The notes: generated by a model from the sequence alone, not told the origin. A stretch of 64,000 nucleotides of DNA from Paludibacter sp. (GCA_028690665.1 JAQVAV010000004.1:62001-126000), one strand, 5' to 3'; positions 44,319-54,198 are shown, numbered from the stretch's first letter. Translations and numbers: made by a program.

Positions 44319-45329
44319 TCAGATGTAATTTACTTCAGGATATAGCTCAATTCCAAAGCGTTTTTTTACCGATTTTTGAATTTCTTCAGCCAGATGGACT
44401 ACCTCCTGCCCTGTTGCACCGCCTTTGTTGACCAGCACAAGGGGCTGTTTGTCATGTACTCCGACATGTCCGAGTTGTTTTCCTTTCCAGTTACACTGAT
44501 CGATAAACCAGGCTGCCGGAATTTTTTCTTCCGACTCCGATACAAAGTAATGAGGTATGGTGGGGTATTCTGACTGAAGTTCGAGAAATTGCTGTTTCGG
44601 CACAACCGGATTCATAAAAAAACTGCCTGCATTTCCCAATATTTTCGGATCGGGCAATTTACTTTCACGAACAGCTATAATTGTTTCTCGGATGTTTTTC
44701 AAACTAACATCTCCATTTTTTCTGACTTCATCTTCCAAATGTTGATAACCCAATTGATATACAGGATCCTTATCCAACTTATAGATAACAGAAGTAACAA
44801 TATATTTTCCCTTAAATTCTTGTTTAAAAATGCTTTGGCGATATCCGTAACGGCATTCATCATTACTGAATATACGTTCCGAGCTGGTTGATATTTCAAT
44901 TGTTTTTACTTTGGCAATCAAATCTTTAACTTCCACTCCGTATGCTCCGATATTCTGAACAGCCGAAGCACCCACTTCACCCGGGATCAAAGAAAGATTT
45001 TCTGCTCCTCCCCAACCGTTTTCAACCGTATATGCTACAAAATCATCCCAAACTACTCCCGAACCGGCTTCAATAAAAACATGTTCATCGGTTTCTTCTA
45101 TAAGATTGATTGTCCGCATGCCAGAATGTAATATCACTCCATCAAAATCACTTAGGAACAGCAAATTACTACCACTCCCGACATGTAACATTCTTTTTCC
45201 TGATACCATTTCCGAAGTCAACACGGCTTTCAGTTCATCCACAGTATTATATTCGACAAACAAAGAAGTTTTTACATCTATTCCGAAAGTATTGAAACCA
45301 AGCAAGGATGCGTCTTTTGAGATTATCAT
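44319..45329 (-). CDS. murB: UDP-N-acetylenolpyruvoylglucosamine reductase MurB
   Basis: The 336-residue flavoenzyme is a type I MurB. FAD-binding stretches are NTFGID (residues 13-18), HVGSGSNLLF (about 50-59) and SLIPGEVGASAVQNIGAYG (about 113-131). The catalytic serine that protonates the product is in LGNAGSFFMNP (about residue 236), and a C-terminal GHVGVHDKQPLVLVN segment is typical of type I. It reduces UDP-GlcNAc-enolpyruvate with NADPH to UDP-MurNAc for peptidoglycan. It starts 6 bp after the miaA stop, so the two form an operon. Confidence 0.96.
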   Translation of the reverse strand: MIISKDASLLGFNTFGIDVKTSLFVEYNTVDELKAVLTSEMVSGKRMLHVGSGSNLLFLSDFDGVILHSGMRTINLIEETDEHVFIEAGSGVVWDDFVAYTVENGWGGAENLSLIPGEVGASAVQNIGAYGVEVKDLIAKVKTIEISTSSERIFSNDECRYGYRQSIFKQEFKGKYIVTSVIYKLDKDPVYQLGYQHLEDEVRKNGDVSLKNIRETIIAVRESKLPDPKILGNAGSFFMNPVVPKQQFLELQSEYPTIPHYFVSESEEKIPAAWFIDQCNWKGKQLGHVGVHDKQPLVLVNKGGATGQEVVHLAEEIQKSVKKRFGIELYPEVNYI

Positions 45330-45335
45330 ATCGTA

Positions 45336-46259
45336 TTATTTTGAGCCTGTTTTTATCTGAGAAAGAAAATTAAATATAAGCTGTTCATCAGCAGGATGAA
45401 ACCAATTGATTTTCTGATCCCTGTTGAACCAGCTTAGCTGTTTTTTTGCATACCGACGCGAATCCTGCTGAATCATATTTACAGCAAAATCTAATGTCCA
45501 TTTCCCGTCCATATACTCATACAATTCTTTATAACCAACAGTATTCAATGTGTTTATATGTTTGTATTCATAATATCGTGTAGCTTCCTCCAATAAACCT
45601 TTCTGCATCATCTCCAACACACGGGCATTAATCCTGTCATATAATTCTTCACGAGGTCTGTTCAGGCCAATTTTTATAATATTGAACGGACGTTCTTTCT
45701 TTTTTCCCGTTCTGATATCAGAAAAAGGCTTACCTGTAATTGAGCAAATTTCCAGCGCATGCAAAACACGTTTATAATTCTTCAGATCCACTTCATCATA
45801 ATGCTTGGGGTCAAGCCTTTTCAACTCATTTTGTATAAATTCAAGCCCTTTTTCTGCATAAACCTGCTTCCAGTATTCCCTCGTTACACTATCAACAGTC
45901 GGGATATTGTCGATTCCATTACAAACAGCATCAATATACATCATTGACCCACCGACCAACATAACTACATCTTGTATTTCGAAAAGCTCATCAAGCAAAT
46001 CCATAACATCCAGCTCATACTGTCCGGCATTGTATTCATCGTGAATAGAATGTATACCGATAAAATAATGCTTTACCCGAGCCAGTTGGCTCTCGGTAGG
46101 CGCAGCAGTTCCTATTTTCAGTTCACGATAAAATTGTCTGGAATCAGATGAAACAATCGGACATCCGAAGAATTCTGCCATACGCAGACTGATTTCGGTT
46201 TTTCCTACACCTGTCGGCCCTAAAACTACAAGTAACGTTTTATGTTTATCGAATTGCAT
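45336..46259 (-). CDS. miaA: tRNA dimethylallyltransferase MiaA
   Basis: The 307-residue protein has the P-loop LGPTGVGKTEIS (13-24), the conserved SSDSRQFYRELKIGTAAP (about 37-54), and KHYFIGIHSIHDEYNAGQYE. MiaA adds a dimethylallyl group to adenosine-37 of tRNAs that read UNN codons. Core length is typical. It is upstream of murB with a 6-bp gap, and a terminator (46,271) separates it from the pRiA4b ORF-3-like gene before it. Confidence 0.96.
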   Translation of the reverse strand: MQFDKHKTLLVVLGPTGVGKTEISLRMAEFFGCPIVSSDSRQFYRELKIGTAAPTESQLARVKHYFIGIHSIHDEYNAGQYELDVMDLLDELFEIQDVVMLVGGSMMYIDAVCNGIDNIPTVDSVTREYWKQVYAEKGLEFIQNELKRLDPKHYDEVDLKNYKRVLHALEICSITGKPFSDIRTGKKKERPFNIIKIGLNRPREELYDRINARVLEMMQKGLLEEATRYYEYKHINTLNTVGYKELYEYMDGKWTLDFAVNMIQQDSRRYAKKQLSWFNRDQKINWFHPADEQLIFNFLSQIKTGSK

Positions 46260-46270
46260 TGGTTAATAAA

Positions 46271-46307
46271 AAAAACAGAAAATAAGCCACACTTACTTTC
46301 TGTTTTT
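46271..46307 (-). terminator. Terminator between the ORF-3-like gene and miaA
   Basis: AAAAACAGAAAATAAG (46,271-46,286) pairs with CTTACTTTCTGTTTTT (46,292-46,307), one mismatch, giving a U-rich end on the minus strand. Confidence 0.75.
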
Positions 46308-46329
46308 AATTTATTTTGGAATAATATCG

Positions 46330-46887
46330 TCAATATTTAGAATCGTCTGAAAATAAGCTGCCATCGTCAAAATTCATATCTCCGAACCCTTCTTCATCCA
46401 GCTCATCAAGATCAAAATCCTCATCTCCGTAAAAATTCTCATCCAAGTTCATTTTAGGTGCGGCTGCAATGGCATCGTCAGATAGCATTTGCTGAGGAGC
46501 AGCTCCTTTTGAACTTATGCACTCTGCTTTGGCCAAATCTGTTCCGGGTATAATTTCGCTCAGTTCAATAAAAAATGCTCGATCGGAAATCAAATCAAAA
46601 ACATATAAAAGCTTTTGTTTTTCGTCAGAGATCAGTTCTTCCAACTTCGTATCTTCCATAATGAGATTATCATATTCTGAGCTTGATTCCATTTCAACCA
46701 AAGTTATTTCCTGCCCTTTTTCCCAATCATCATTACAGATAAAAAACGTAGTCATTTGATCCTTTTCATATTTCACCGCATCAAGTATGGCATTATGCAA
46801 ATCAAGGAAAGTTGCTTCTGAATCTATCTTAATTACACGGATAAAATTATCAACTTCATCCGACAGTAATGTAAATTTATATACCAT
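46330..46887 (-). CDS. Plasmid pRiA4b ORF-3-like protein (IS1096 TnpR-like family)
   Basis: I take the ATG at 46,887 (185 residues), which opens MVYKFTLLSDEVDNFIRVIKI, the family start; a longer frame to 46,956 adds 23 basic residues in A/T-rich leader DNA. Residues 1-130 match the PRiA4_ORF3-like fold (IKIDSEATFLDLHNAILDAV, DHMT-type FFICNDDW...). The C-terminal 50 residues are very acidic (DEDFDLDELDEEGFGD). The family name stems from a plasmid ORF and an insertion-sequence passenger, but in Bacteroidota it is a common single chromosomal gene of unknown role; no mobile element is near here. It sits between dnaA and miaA with terminators on both sides. Confidence 0.75.
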   Translation of the reverse strand: MVYKFTLLSDEVDNFIRVIKIDSEATFLDLHNAILDAVKYEKDQMTTFFICNDDWEKGQEITLVEMESSSEYDNLIMEDTKLEELISDEKQKLLYVFDLISDRAFFIELSEIIPGTDLAKAECISSKGAAPQQMLSDDAIAAAPKMNLDENFYGDEDFDLDELDEEGFGDMNFDDGSLFSDDSKY

Positions 46888-46966
46888 TTGTTTTAGTTTT
46901 TGTTTCCGTTGTAAAAATAATATATTTTTTCTTATTGGCAGCCGTAGGCGCAACACTTATTTCAAA

Positions 46967-47001
46967 AAAAATGATTGCAACAAAAAAGTGCAATCATTTT
47001 T
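46967..47001 (-). terminator. Terminator of dnaA
   Basis: AAAAATGATTGCA (46,967-46,979) pairs with TGCAATCATTTTT (46,989-47,001), and the minus strand continues into eight U. It lies 46 bp past the dnaA stop. Confidence 0.8.
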
Positions 47002-47046
47002 AAAATCCTACATATAAAGTGTTTACAAAACACCCATTTTTAAAGA

Positions 47047-48441
47047 TCAGTGCTTAAGTATTTCTTCAATCTCGTGAACACTGTTGCGGAACGACTTATC
47101 AATTTCCATCAAATCTGTAACAATTTTGCAGGCATGCAAAACAGTAGCATGATCTCTCTGTCCTATTGTAAAGCCAATGGAAGACAAGGAATTTTTTGTA
47201 AGTTGTTTTGAAAGATACATCGCGATCTGACGTGCCTGTACAACTTCCCGTTTTCTGCTCTTGGTAGAAATAGCATCCACTGAAAGTGAAAAATAATCGC
47301 AGACCGCATCTCTGATACTTTCCACCGTATTTACTTTCCGGGTCACTTTCACGATACGACTCACCACTTTTTCGGCCAAATCTATATTTATCGGCATATC
47401 AGCCAAGGTAGAATGTGCTAACAACGAAACCAATGTACCTTCAAGGTCACGAACATTATCCACCACATGTTCTGCAATAAAATCTACCACATCTTCAGGA
47501 ATTTCAAGGCCATCTCGATAAATTTTATTTTCCAGGATAGCTTTTCTTAAATGGAAATCCGGTTTTTCAATTTCAGCCGAAAGTCCCCATTTAAAACGGG
47601 TCAGCAAGCGTTGTTCCAAACCAACCATTACCAAAGGAGAGCGGTCTGAGGTTAACACCAACTGTTTTCCAGACTGATGTAAATGATTAAAAATATGGAA
47701 GAATGTATTCTGGGTTCCTGTTTTCCCGGCAAACTCCTGAATATCATCAACAATCAGCACATCTATTGTCTGATAAAAATTCAGAAAATCATTCACCGTA
47801 TTACTGCGTACTGCATCTGTATACTGAATCTGAAAAGTATTGGCAGAAACATAAAGTACACGTTTTTCAGGGTGGAGTTGTTTTGTCATTACTCCGATTG
47901 CATTAGCCAGGTGGGTTTTTCCAACCCCCGACTGTCCATATACAAACAAAGGATTGAAAATAGTTTTTCCCGGTTCGTTAGCAATACTTACACCGGCAGT
48001 ACGAGCCAGTTTATTACTATTACCTTCAACTAAATTATTAAAATTGTATGATGGATTTAATTGAGGATCTATCTCGGGTAATTTTTGTTTCTGATAAGGA
48101 CTTACATAAGAGTGATTCTGAACAGGAGCCAACAATTTCGACCGGGTTTCATCGCCGGTACTGGGGATCTGAGTTCCTTTGCCACTCGTTTTATCAATCA
48201 GCACACGATACTCCAGACGAGTTCCCTGTCCCACCACACGATACAAAGTCATACGTAGCAAGTCGATATACTTCTCCTCAATATATTCAACAAAAAACTG
48301 ACTTGGAACCTGTAAAACAAAAATGTTCTCCTCGTATTTCAATGCTGTTATTGGGGCAAACCATGTATTGTAAGAAGCTTCACTGATATTGTCTTTAATT
48401 ACGCTAAGGCAGCGACTCCATAATTGTTCGGGAATACTCAT
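47047..48441 (-). CDS. dnaA: Chromosomal replication initiator DnaA
   Basis: The 464-residue protein has domain I (1-80, LWSRCLSVIKDNISEASYNTW), a linker, AAA+ domain III with Walker A GQSGVGKT (169-176), Walker B VLIVDDIQEF, and domain IV with the DNA-binding signature GQRDHATVLHACKIV (about 428-442). It binds DnaA boxes and opens the replication origin. It is monocistronic, closed by a terminator at 46,967. The origin may be elsewhere: no cluster of TTATNCACA-type boxes is seen within the 400 bp upstream. Confidence 0.98.
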   Translation of the reverse strand: MSIPEQLWSRCLSVIKDNISEASYNTWFAPITALKYEENIFVLQVPSQFFVEYIEEKYIDLLRMTLYRVVGQGTRLEYRVLIDKTSGKGTQIPSTGDETRSKLLAPVQNHSYVSPYQKQKLPEIDPQLNPSYNFNNLVEGNSNKLARTAGVSIANEPGKTIFNPLFVYGQSGVGKTHLANAIGVMTKQLHPEKRVLYVSANTFQIQYTDAVRSNTVNDFLNFYQTIDVLIVDDIQEFAGKTGTQNTFFHIFNHLHQSGKQLVLTSDRSPLVMVGLEQRLLTRFKWGLSAEIEKPDFHLRKAILENKIYRDGLEIPEDVVDFIAEHVVDNVRDLEGTLVSLLAHSTLADMPINIDLAEKVVSRIVKVTRKVNTVESIRDAVCDYFSLSVDAISTKSRKREVVQARQIAMYLSKQLTKNSLSSIGFTIGQRDHATVLHACKIVTDLMEIDKSFRNSVHEIEEILKH

Positions 48442-48846
48442 CTTTCTATTATCTAATCATAAAATTCCGGGGTTAAACATAGCATTAACTAAACTTGCTT
48501 CGAAATCACATACCATACGAGAAATATTAGTGGCGACTTTCAGCTATACAAAATTCTAAAACATTTCTCAAAAAACAAAATGGACAAGTTTTTTAGATTT
48601 GTCACATAAACTGTAAAGCACTAACAGCCAGAAAATTACAAAAACATTCTTATTTCCAGCAACTTAAATGAAATATCGTTGTAATATGTCTCATTTTAAA
48701 CAATTTGACAATTCGAAAGCAATATTTAGAATTATAGGGCAGAAAAAATACCGAAACACTTGTTTTAAAATGGTTTCGGTACTTATTATTTGATAAACAA
48801 AAGTATTTTTTTAAATTTATTTATTTAGAATAATTCTATATAAATA
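48442..48846. other. dnaA upstream spacer
   Basis: About 405 bp without a gene. It holds the terminator of the MCE gene (48,749-48,781) and A/T-rich leader DNA for dnaA. I find no exact TAnnTTTG box, no DnaA-box cluster and no repeated 13-mer. Nothing else stands out. Confidence 0.6.
48749..48781 (-). terminator. Terminator of the MCE gene
   Basis: TACCGAAAC (48,749-48,757) pairs with GTTTCGGTA (48,773-48,781), the minus strand continuing into six U. It ends transcription coming from 48,847. Confidence 0.75.
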
Positions 48847-49758
48847 TTATTTTGTTTTACTCCCAAATAATGAAAAATGTACATATCTTTTAGGATTCTG
48901 TTTCAGGTCTACAAGAAGCTTATCTGCACTGGATACTGTACTGTTTAAATTGACATACAAGCTTTTATCATTTACAAGAAGGCCTAATGAGCCTTCATTA
49001 TTATTAATCTTATCCGTAATCAGATTAAGGTTTGCAATAGTATGGTTGACGCTTTCGATAGTTGCAGCAAAATCGATTTTTTCGAGATTACCACTAACCT
49101 TTTTGAAATCACCGGTAATGTCATGCACATTCGACATTATCTCTGGCATATCATTACTCATTAATTTTTTCAACTGTGCTGACGTTACAGCCAAGTCAGA
49201 AGTGGTTTTCTCGATAGAAACAAGGCTGTTGCTCAATTGTTCCCCTTCAACAACAGTTCTGACCGATCGGAGTAAAGAGTCTGCCTGATTGGAAATACTT
49301 TCAATTTTAGGCATCAGATCTCCGGAAATTTGGGCCATAAGTCCGGTACCAACCTGAGATGCTACAGTATCGCCAGGAGTATACATTGCCTGAGATGCAT
49401 TTATCGGATCAAAGACCAGCTGAATCGCTTTTCCTCCCATTAAACCATCATCAAATAACTCAATTTTGGCTCCTTTAGGCAACTGTATGTCTTTACTCAC
49501 AGAAATTTTTACAACAAACGGAACATCTTTGCTGAAATCATATTTTACTGCTTCTACCTGACCAACTTTAAAACCTTTTACAAAAACCGGCGATGAAGAA
49601 ACGAGCCCTCCTACATTTTCGTAGGTGGCATAATAATAACTTATCGGTGAAAAAATGTCGATACCTTTCAGAAAATTTAATCCAAAATATAAAACAAATA
49701 TGGCAACAACTACCATTATTCCCACTCTTACTTCTCTACTAAAAAACTTTTTTTTCAT
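48847..49758 (-). CDS. MlaD/MCE-family lipid-transport protein
   Basis: The 303-residue protein has one N-terminal membrane helix (about residues 12-32) and an MCE domain (about 40-115: ATYENVGGLVSSSPVFVKG, KGAKIELFDDGLMGGKAIQL), then a long helical tail. MCE proteins form hexameric rings that move phospholipids between the membranes. No MlaE (permease) or MlaF (ATPase) gene lies within the window, so the partners are elsewhere. It follows the amidase gene by 37 bp on the same strand, so the two are probably one operon. Confidence 0.88.
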   Translation of the reverse strand: MKKKFFSREVRVGIMVVVAIFVLYFGLNFLKGIDIFSPISYYYATYENVGGLVSSSPVFVKGFKVGQVEAVKYDFSKDVPFVVKISVSKDIQLPKGAKIELFDDGLMGGKAIQLVFDPINASQAMYTPGDTVASQVGTGLMAQISGDLMPKIESISNQADSLLRSVRTVVEGEQLSNSLVSIEKTTSDLAVTSAQLKKLMSNDMPEIMSNVHDITGDFKKVSGNLEKIDFAATIESVNHTIANLNLITDKINNNEGSLGLLVNDKSLYVNLNSTVSSADKLLVDLKQNPKRYVHFSLFGSKTK

Positions 49759-49795
49759 TTTAAATAAATCATGAGTTTTCCAGAAAACTCTTTTA

Positions 49796-51049
49796 CTACT
49801 TAATTAACTTTAATGCTTCTTTTGCGGAAATTTTTTTGTCTCCAACAAATGCAATTATAAATGCATCCTTAAATTTAGAAGCAATATCTTTTCTGATTTC
49901 TAAAATTTTATTGTAATCGGTTTCGCTACCAACCGTATATTTAAAAAATCCGTTTTCCTCAAAATAATCAACATTATCGAGGCTCCTGAGTAAGGTATCC
50001 GTTGATTTGAGTTTATGATCCACTGCAAAAATCTGAACTTTAAAAACCGGGACTGCGTTCTGGTTCGTTACGGCAACATTTGTTGTCTCTTTTTTACTCC
50101 CCAATACACTATCAACAATATTTTCCCCGGCAACTTTGTCATTCTTCGGTGCCGGTGTTGTATCTTTTTGTTCTTCTTTCCCTGCCTGCTCCTTTATATT
50201 ATTATCTTCTTTTTTTACTTCCGGCTCCTTACTCACGGTAGAAGAAGTTCCTCTTTTTCCCGAGCGTTTATCAAATTCTTTCTTAAAATCAACAAAAGCA
50301 TTGTATATGGACTGGGCTATTTCGGTCTGTCCGGATTCACTGTTAAGGTATTTTTCCTCGGTCGGATTCGATATAAACCCTACTTCAACAAGTACACTCG
50401 GACAAGCAGAACGATGCAACACCCAAAAACCAGCCTGACGCACCCCCCTGTCGTAACGTTTTGCATAATGGCCAAACTGCTTTTGTACTGTTGATGCAAA
50501 ATCTATACTTTTGTCGATATATTTATCCTGCATAAATTCAAACATAATATAAGAATCGACCGAATTGGGGTCAAAATCTTTATACTTAGCCTTGTAATTA
50601 TCTTCCAGAAGAATTACCGAGTTTTCACGCATCGCCACATCCAAATTTGCTTTGGTTTTCGCAAGCCCCAGGGTATACGTTTCAGCACCATAAGCAGAAC
50701 TTCCTTTCGTTGCATTGGTGTGAATGCAAATAAACAGATCGGCATGATTGTCATTAACAATGTCAGCCCGTTCCTGAAGTTCCAAAAAAACATCTGTTTT
50801 ACGTGTTAAAACAACTTTTACATCATCACAGTTTTTCTGGATAAGTCGTGCAAGCTTCAGACTTATATCAAGATTAATATTTTTTTCGTAAGAAAACGAA
50901 CCTTTTGCTCCAGGGTCGTGGCCTCCGTGCCCGGCATCAATTACTACTGTAAATTTATGCTTTTGGGCAAAAATATTATTTTCCTCCACAAAAGGAATTA
51001 TTGATATAAATACAAGTAAAAGACAGGCGAGATTATTACTAAATTTCAT
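49796..51049 (-). CDS. N-acetylmuramoyl-L-alanine amidase (Amidase_3) with SPOR-like tail
   Basis: I choose the ATG at 51,049 (417 residues) because it starts a signal peptide (MKFSNNLACLLLVFISIIPF); the longer frame to 51,139 overlaps the promoter. The zinc amidase domain spans about 40-265: VVIDAGHGGHDPGAKG (His and Glu ligand motif), CIHTNA (second His) and VLVEVGFISNP (catalytic Glu). A Lys/Glu-rich linker (about 270-330) leads to a C-terminal SPOR-like domain (about 340-417, VFKVQIFAVDHKLKSTDT) that binds denuded glycan. It cuts the stem peptide off muramic acid during cell separation. It precedes the MCE gene. Confidence 0.9.
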   Translation of the reverse strand: MKFSNNLACLLLVFISIIPFVEENNIFAQKHKFTVVIDAGHGGHDPGAKGSFSYEKNINLDISLKLARLIQKNCDDVKVVLTRKTDVFLELQERADIVNDNHADLFICIHTNATKGSSAYGAETYTLGLAKTKANLDVAMRENSVILLEDNYKAKYKDFDPNSVDSYIMFEFMQDKYIDKSIDFASTVQKQFGHYAKRYDRGVRQAGFWVLHRSACPSVLVEVGFISNPTEEKYLNSESGQTEIAQSIYNAFVDFKKEFDKRSGKRGTSSTVSKEPEVKKEDNNIKEQAGKEEQKDTTPAPKNDKVAGENIVDSVLGSKKETTNVAVTNQNAVPVFKVQIFAVDHKLKSTDTLLRSLDNVDYFEENGFFKYTVGSETDYNKILEIRKDIASKFKDAFIIAFVGDKKISAKEALKLIK

Positions 51050-51147
51050 ACGACATGACTGAATTTTATTGTTTTTCGTATGTGAACAGTTTGTTTTCAG
51101 AAAAAGGAGATAAAATATTATTACTAAAGTTACAAACAATTACTATA

Positions 51148-51177
51148 CAAAAATAGTGCTTTTTAGCGTTACCCAAA
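51148..51177 (-). promoter_or_regulatory. Promoter of the amidase-MCE operon
   Basis: On the minus strand TTTG (51,177-51,174), 18 nt, TATTTTTG (51,155-51,148), a good fit to the consensus. It gives a leader of about 90 nt before the ATG at 51,049. Confidence 0.6.
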
Positions 51178-51251
51178 GCTTTAGGAATAAGTAAATTTTG
51201 AAATTAATCATAAAATTTTATTTCAAAGTAAAATGACTATCGTTTTTTAGC

Positions 51252-51259
51252 TAAATTTG
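51252..51259 (+). promoter_or_regulatory. Candidate -7 box of lptD
   Basis: TAAATTTG matches TAnnTTTG and lies 35 bp before the ATG at 51,294. It is back-to-back with the amidase promoter. Confidence 0.45.
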
Positions 51260-51293
51260 CGTTCCAATTCTAAATATCATTTATTATCTTCGG

Positions 51294-54086
51294 ATGCTTG
51301 ACTGTAAAGATTTAAATATCAGGGTAAAACACATACTAATTATTATATTTTTGTGCTTTATTTTCACTTTGCCAGCCAGTAGCCAAGCCTTACAAATTCC
51401 GGATTCAGTTCCGGCTCTTCAGCATCTTGCCGACAGTACAAATTTAAAACCAGATTCTTTGGTACAGAGCCTCAAGAATAAAGCAGACAGCACTTTAAAT
51501 AAAAATAAAAAATCAAACCAGATTGATGCCGAAATCAATTATACAGCGAATGACTCTGTCGTTTTTTACAGAAATGGCACTGGGTATTTACATGGTGCTG
51601 CCGATATTACATATAAAACTATTAATCTGAAAGCTGACTTTGTTCGGGTGAGCATGGATAGTAGCCTTATTTTTGCGCGGGGAACAACGGACAGTATCGG
51701 GCAAAAGGTTGGAGAACCTGTTTTCAGCGAAGACGATAAATCTTATAATTCAAGGGAGCTTACCTATAATTTACAAACAAAAAAAGGGTTTATTAAGCAG
51801 GCGGTCACTCAGGAGGGAGAAGGATATATTATTAGTCAAAACACAAAAAAAACAGAAGATGATGTTTTTTGTATGACTGATGGAAAGTATACTACATGCG
51901 ACAATCATGATCATCCTGATTTTTATCTGAAACTAACAAAAGGGAAAGTCAAACCAGGTCAGTACATTGTAGCAGGACCGGCTTATTTGGTAGTGCAGGA
52001 TGTGCCTTTGCCTATTGCGGTTCCATTTGGTTTTTTCCCGTTTACGAAAGATTATTCATCGGGAATCCTCATGCCCAATTATGCGGATGAACTTTCACGC
52101 GGATTCGGGCTAACTAACGGAGGATACTACTTCGCCATTAGTGATTATATGGATTTAGAGGTAAGAGGAGATGTTTACACAAAAGGGACATGGGCCCTGC
52201 GCGGGACATCAACATATCTGAAAAAATATAAATTCCGGGGCAATTTTGGAATTGAATACCGTGAAGATGTAACCGGTGAAAAAGGGGACAAAGACGCTAC
52301 GATCGCAAAGAGTTTTAAAGTAAACTGGACACATAGCCAGGATGCTAAAGCTAATCCGAATTTTACATTCTCTTCCAGTGTCAACTTTTCGACAAGCGGA
52401 TATACGAGAAACAATATTAATTACTATGCCAATCCGGAAGTAAATTCACAAAACACCAAATATTCAAGTGTCTCTTTTTCAAAAAAGTTTCCTGATATTT
52501 CTTCATTAAGTATAACGGGCGGGATGTCGGTAACTCAACGAACAAGTGACTCTACAGTCATTCTGAATCTACCGAATTTAAGTATTTCATACAGTCGTTT
52601 TTATCCGTTTAAACGTAAAAAGGCGGTTGGGAAAGAACATTGGTACGAAAAAATAGCCATGTCATACTCAGGGACACTTTCGAACAGTGTAACAGCAAAA
52701 GAAGATGAAGTTTTGCATACCAATCTGCAGCGGGATTGGAAAAACGGGATGAAACACAGCATTCCGGTTTCGGCGTCATTCAACCTTTTAAAATACATCA
52801 ACATATCACCATCTTTCAACTATACAGAACGCTGGTATTTACAATCGGTAGATAAAAGCTGGGACAATAGCGCGCAGACAATGGTTATTGACACCTTATA
52901 TGGCTTCAACCGAGTTTATGATTTTAATGTGGGTGTTTCGGCATCGACCAAATTGTATGGATTCTTCATTCCAAGCCGAAAATTATTCGGAGATAAGATT
53001 GATCGTATCCGCCATGTCATGACCCCAAGTATCGGATTTGGTTATAAACCAGATTTTGGCGACCCAATGTGGGGTTATTATGGAACTTATGAAAAAATTG
53101 TCAATGGAGTTAGTTCCGAAGTGCAATATTCTCACTATGAAGGTAGTTTGTATGGAACTCCGGGTACCGGAAAATCGGGAAGCATCAATTTCTCTCTGGG
53201 AAACAATGTTGAAATGAAGGTTAGAAATGACAACGATACCACCGGAACGAATGCCTTCAAAAAAATAAGTCTGATTGACAACTTTTCTGTCAGCGGAAAT
53301 TATAACCTTGCCGCCGACTCAATGAACTGGTCGAATTTCGCAGTAAGTCTTCGACTGAAGCTCACCAAAAGTTATTCATTAAGTCTGAGTACTAGCTTCG
53401 ACCCTTATATGTACGGATATAACAGCAGTGGCAAACCTATAAGAATCAACGAACTACGTTGGAATCACGGACAATTTCCGAGTTTTCAGGGCACAAGCAC
53501 ATCGTACAGCTACACGCTGAACAATGATACTTTCAAAAAACTATTTGGAAAGAAAGAAAATGAGGGAGGAAAACCAGGCAATTCAAACGATGGTCAACCG
53601 GGAGACAACAACACTCCCCCTGAAGGAAATAACCCGCAGGATAATAACGGAAGCCCTCAAGATCAAAACAAAGAAAACGAAAAAAGCAAAACACAATATC
53701 TTGAAGACGGATATGAAAAAGTTAATATTCCATGGAGTATAAGCATTAATTACTCTATCAGGTACGGAAAAACCTCCGAATTTGATGATAAACGCATGGA
53801 TTATAAACTGGATTTCACTCACAATCTGAGTCTTAGCGGAAACATATCCCTGACAAAGAACTGGAAAATATCGGCAAATTCGACTTATGACTTTCCCAGC
53901 AAAAGTTTCACTTATACTAGTATAAATGTAAACAGGAATCTTCATTGCTGGAGCATGTCAGCCAGTATTGTTCCGTTCGGAGTTTATAAATCATACAGTT
54001 TCCATATTGGCGTGAACTCAAGTATGCTGGCTGATTTGAAATATGATAAGCAAAGTGAACGAACATCTGTAGTAACATGGTATTAA
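51294..54086 (+). CDS. lptD: LptD-like outer-membrane LPS-assembly protein
   Basis: The 930-residue protein has a signal region (about 11-30, HILIIIFLCFIFTLPASSQA), an OstA/LptA-like beta-jelly-roll domain (about 75-260, with IDAEINYTANDSVVFYRNGTGYLHG) and a large C-terminal beta-barrel, as in Bacteroidetes LptD. It would insert LPS in the outer leaflet with an LptE partner. Near residue 755-800 there is a low-complexity insertion rich in Asn, Gly, Gln, Pro and acidic residues (NDGQPGDNNTPPEGNNPQ), probably a disordered surface loop. It diverges from the amidase gene, and the SlyD gene follows 112 bp on. Confidence 0.88.
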   Translation: MLDCKDLNIRVKHILIIIFLCFIFTLPASSQALQIPDSVPALQHLADSTNLKPDSLVQSLKNKADSTLNKNKKSNQIDAEINYTANDSVVFYRNGTGYLHGAADITYKTINLKADFVRVSMDSSLIFARGTTDSIGQKVGEPVFSEDDKSYNSRELTYNLQTKKGFIKQAVTQEGEGYIISQNTKKTEDDVFCMTDGKYTTCDNHDHPDFYLKLTKGKVKPGQYIVAGPAYLVVQDVPLPIAVPFGFFPFTKDYSSGILMPNYADELSRGFGLTNGGYYFAISDYMDLEVRGDVYTKGTWALRGTSTYLKKYKFRGNFGIEYREDVTGEKGDKDATIAKSFKVNWTHSQDAKANPNFTFSSSVNFSTSGYTRNNINYYANPEVNSQNTKYSSVSFSKKFPDISSLSITGGMSVTQRTSDSTVILNLPNLSISYSRFYPFKRKKAVGKEHWYEKIAMSYSGTLSNSVTAKEDEVLHTNLQRDWKNGMKHSIPVSASFNLLKYINISPSFNYTERWYLQSVDKSWDNSAQTMVIDTLYGFNRVYDFNVGVSASTKLYGFFIPSRKLFGDKIDRIRHVMTPSIGFGYKPDFGDPMWGYYGTYEKIVNGVSSEVQYSHYEGSLYGTPGTGKSGSINFSLGNNVEMKVRNDNDTTGTNAFKKISLIDNFSVSGNYNLAADSMNWSNFAVSLRLKLTKSYSLSLSTSFDPYMYGYNSSGKPIRINELRWNHGQFPSFQGTSTSYSYTLNNDTFKKLFGKKENEGGKPGNSNDGQPGDNNTPPEGNNPQDNNGSPQDQNKENEKSKTQYLEDGYEKVNIPWSISINYSIRYGKTSEFDDKRMDYKLDFTHNLSLSGNISLTKNWKISANSTYDFPSKSFTYTSINVNRNLHCWSMSASIVPFGVYKSYSFHIGVNSSMLADLKYDKQSERTSVVTWY

Positions 54087-54198
54087 TAAGCCTTGAACAG
54101 AGAATAACAATTTATTGAACAATTACCGGTCAGAATCAGTTTAATGATAACTACTATCTGAAATAAAAAATAAATAAACAATTATAAAACAAGAAAAA

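Noticed and set aside
46330-46887. Insertion-sequence remnant, because of the TnpR-like/pRiA4b family name
   Set aside because: No transposase, inverted repeats or target duplications flank the gene, and the family is common on Bacteroidota chromosomes.
48442-48846. Chromosome origin next to dnaA
   Set aside because: No cluster of DnaA boxes and no repeated A/T 13-mers were found; dnaA is often away from oriC in Bacteroidota.
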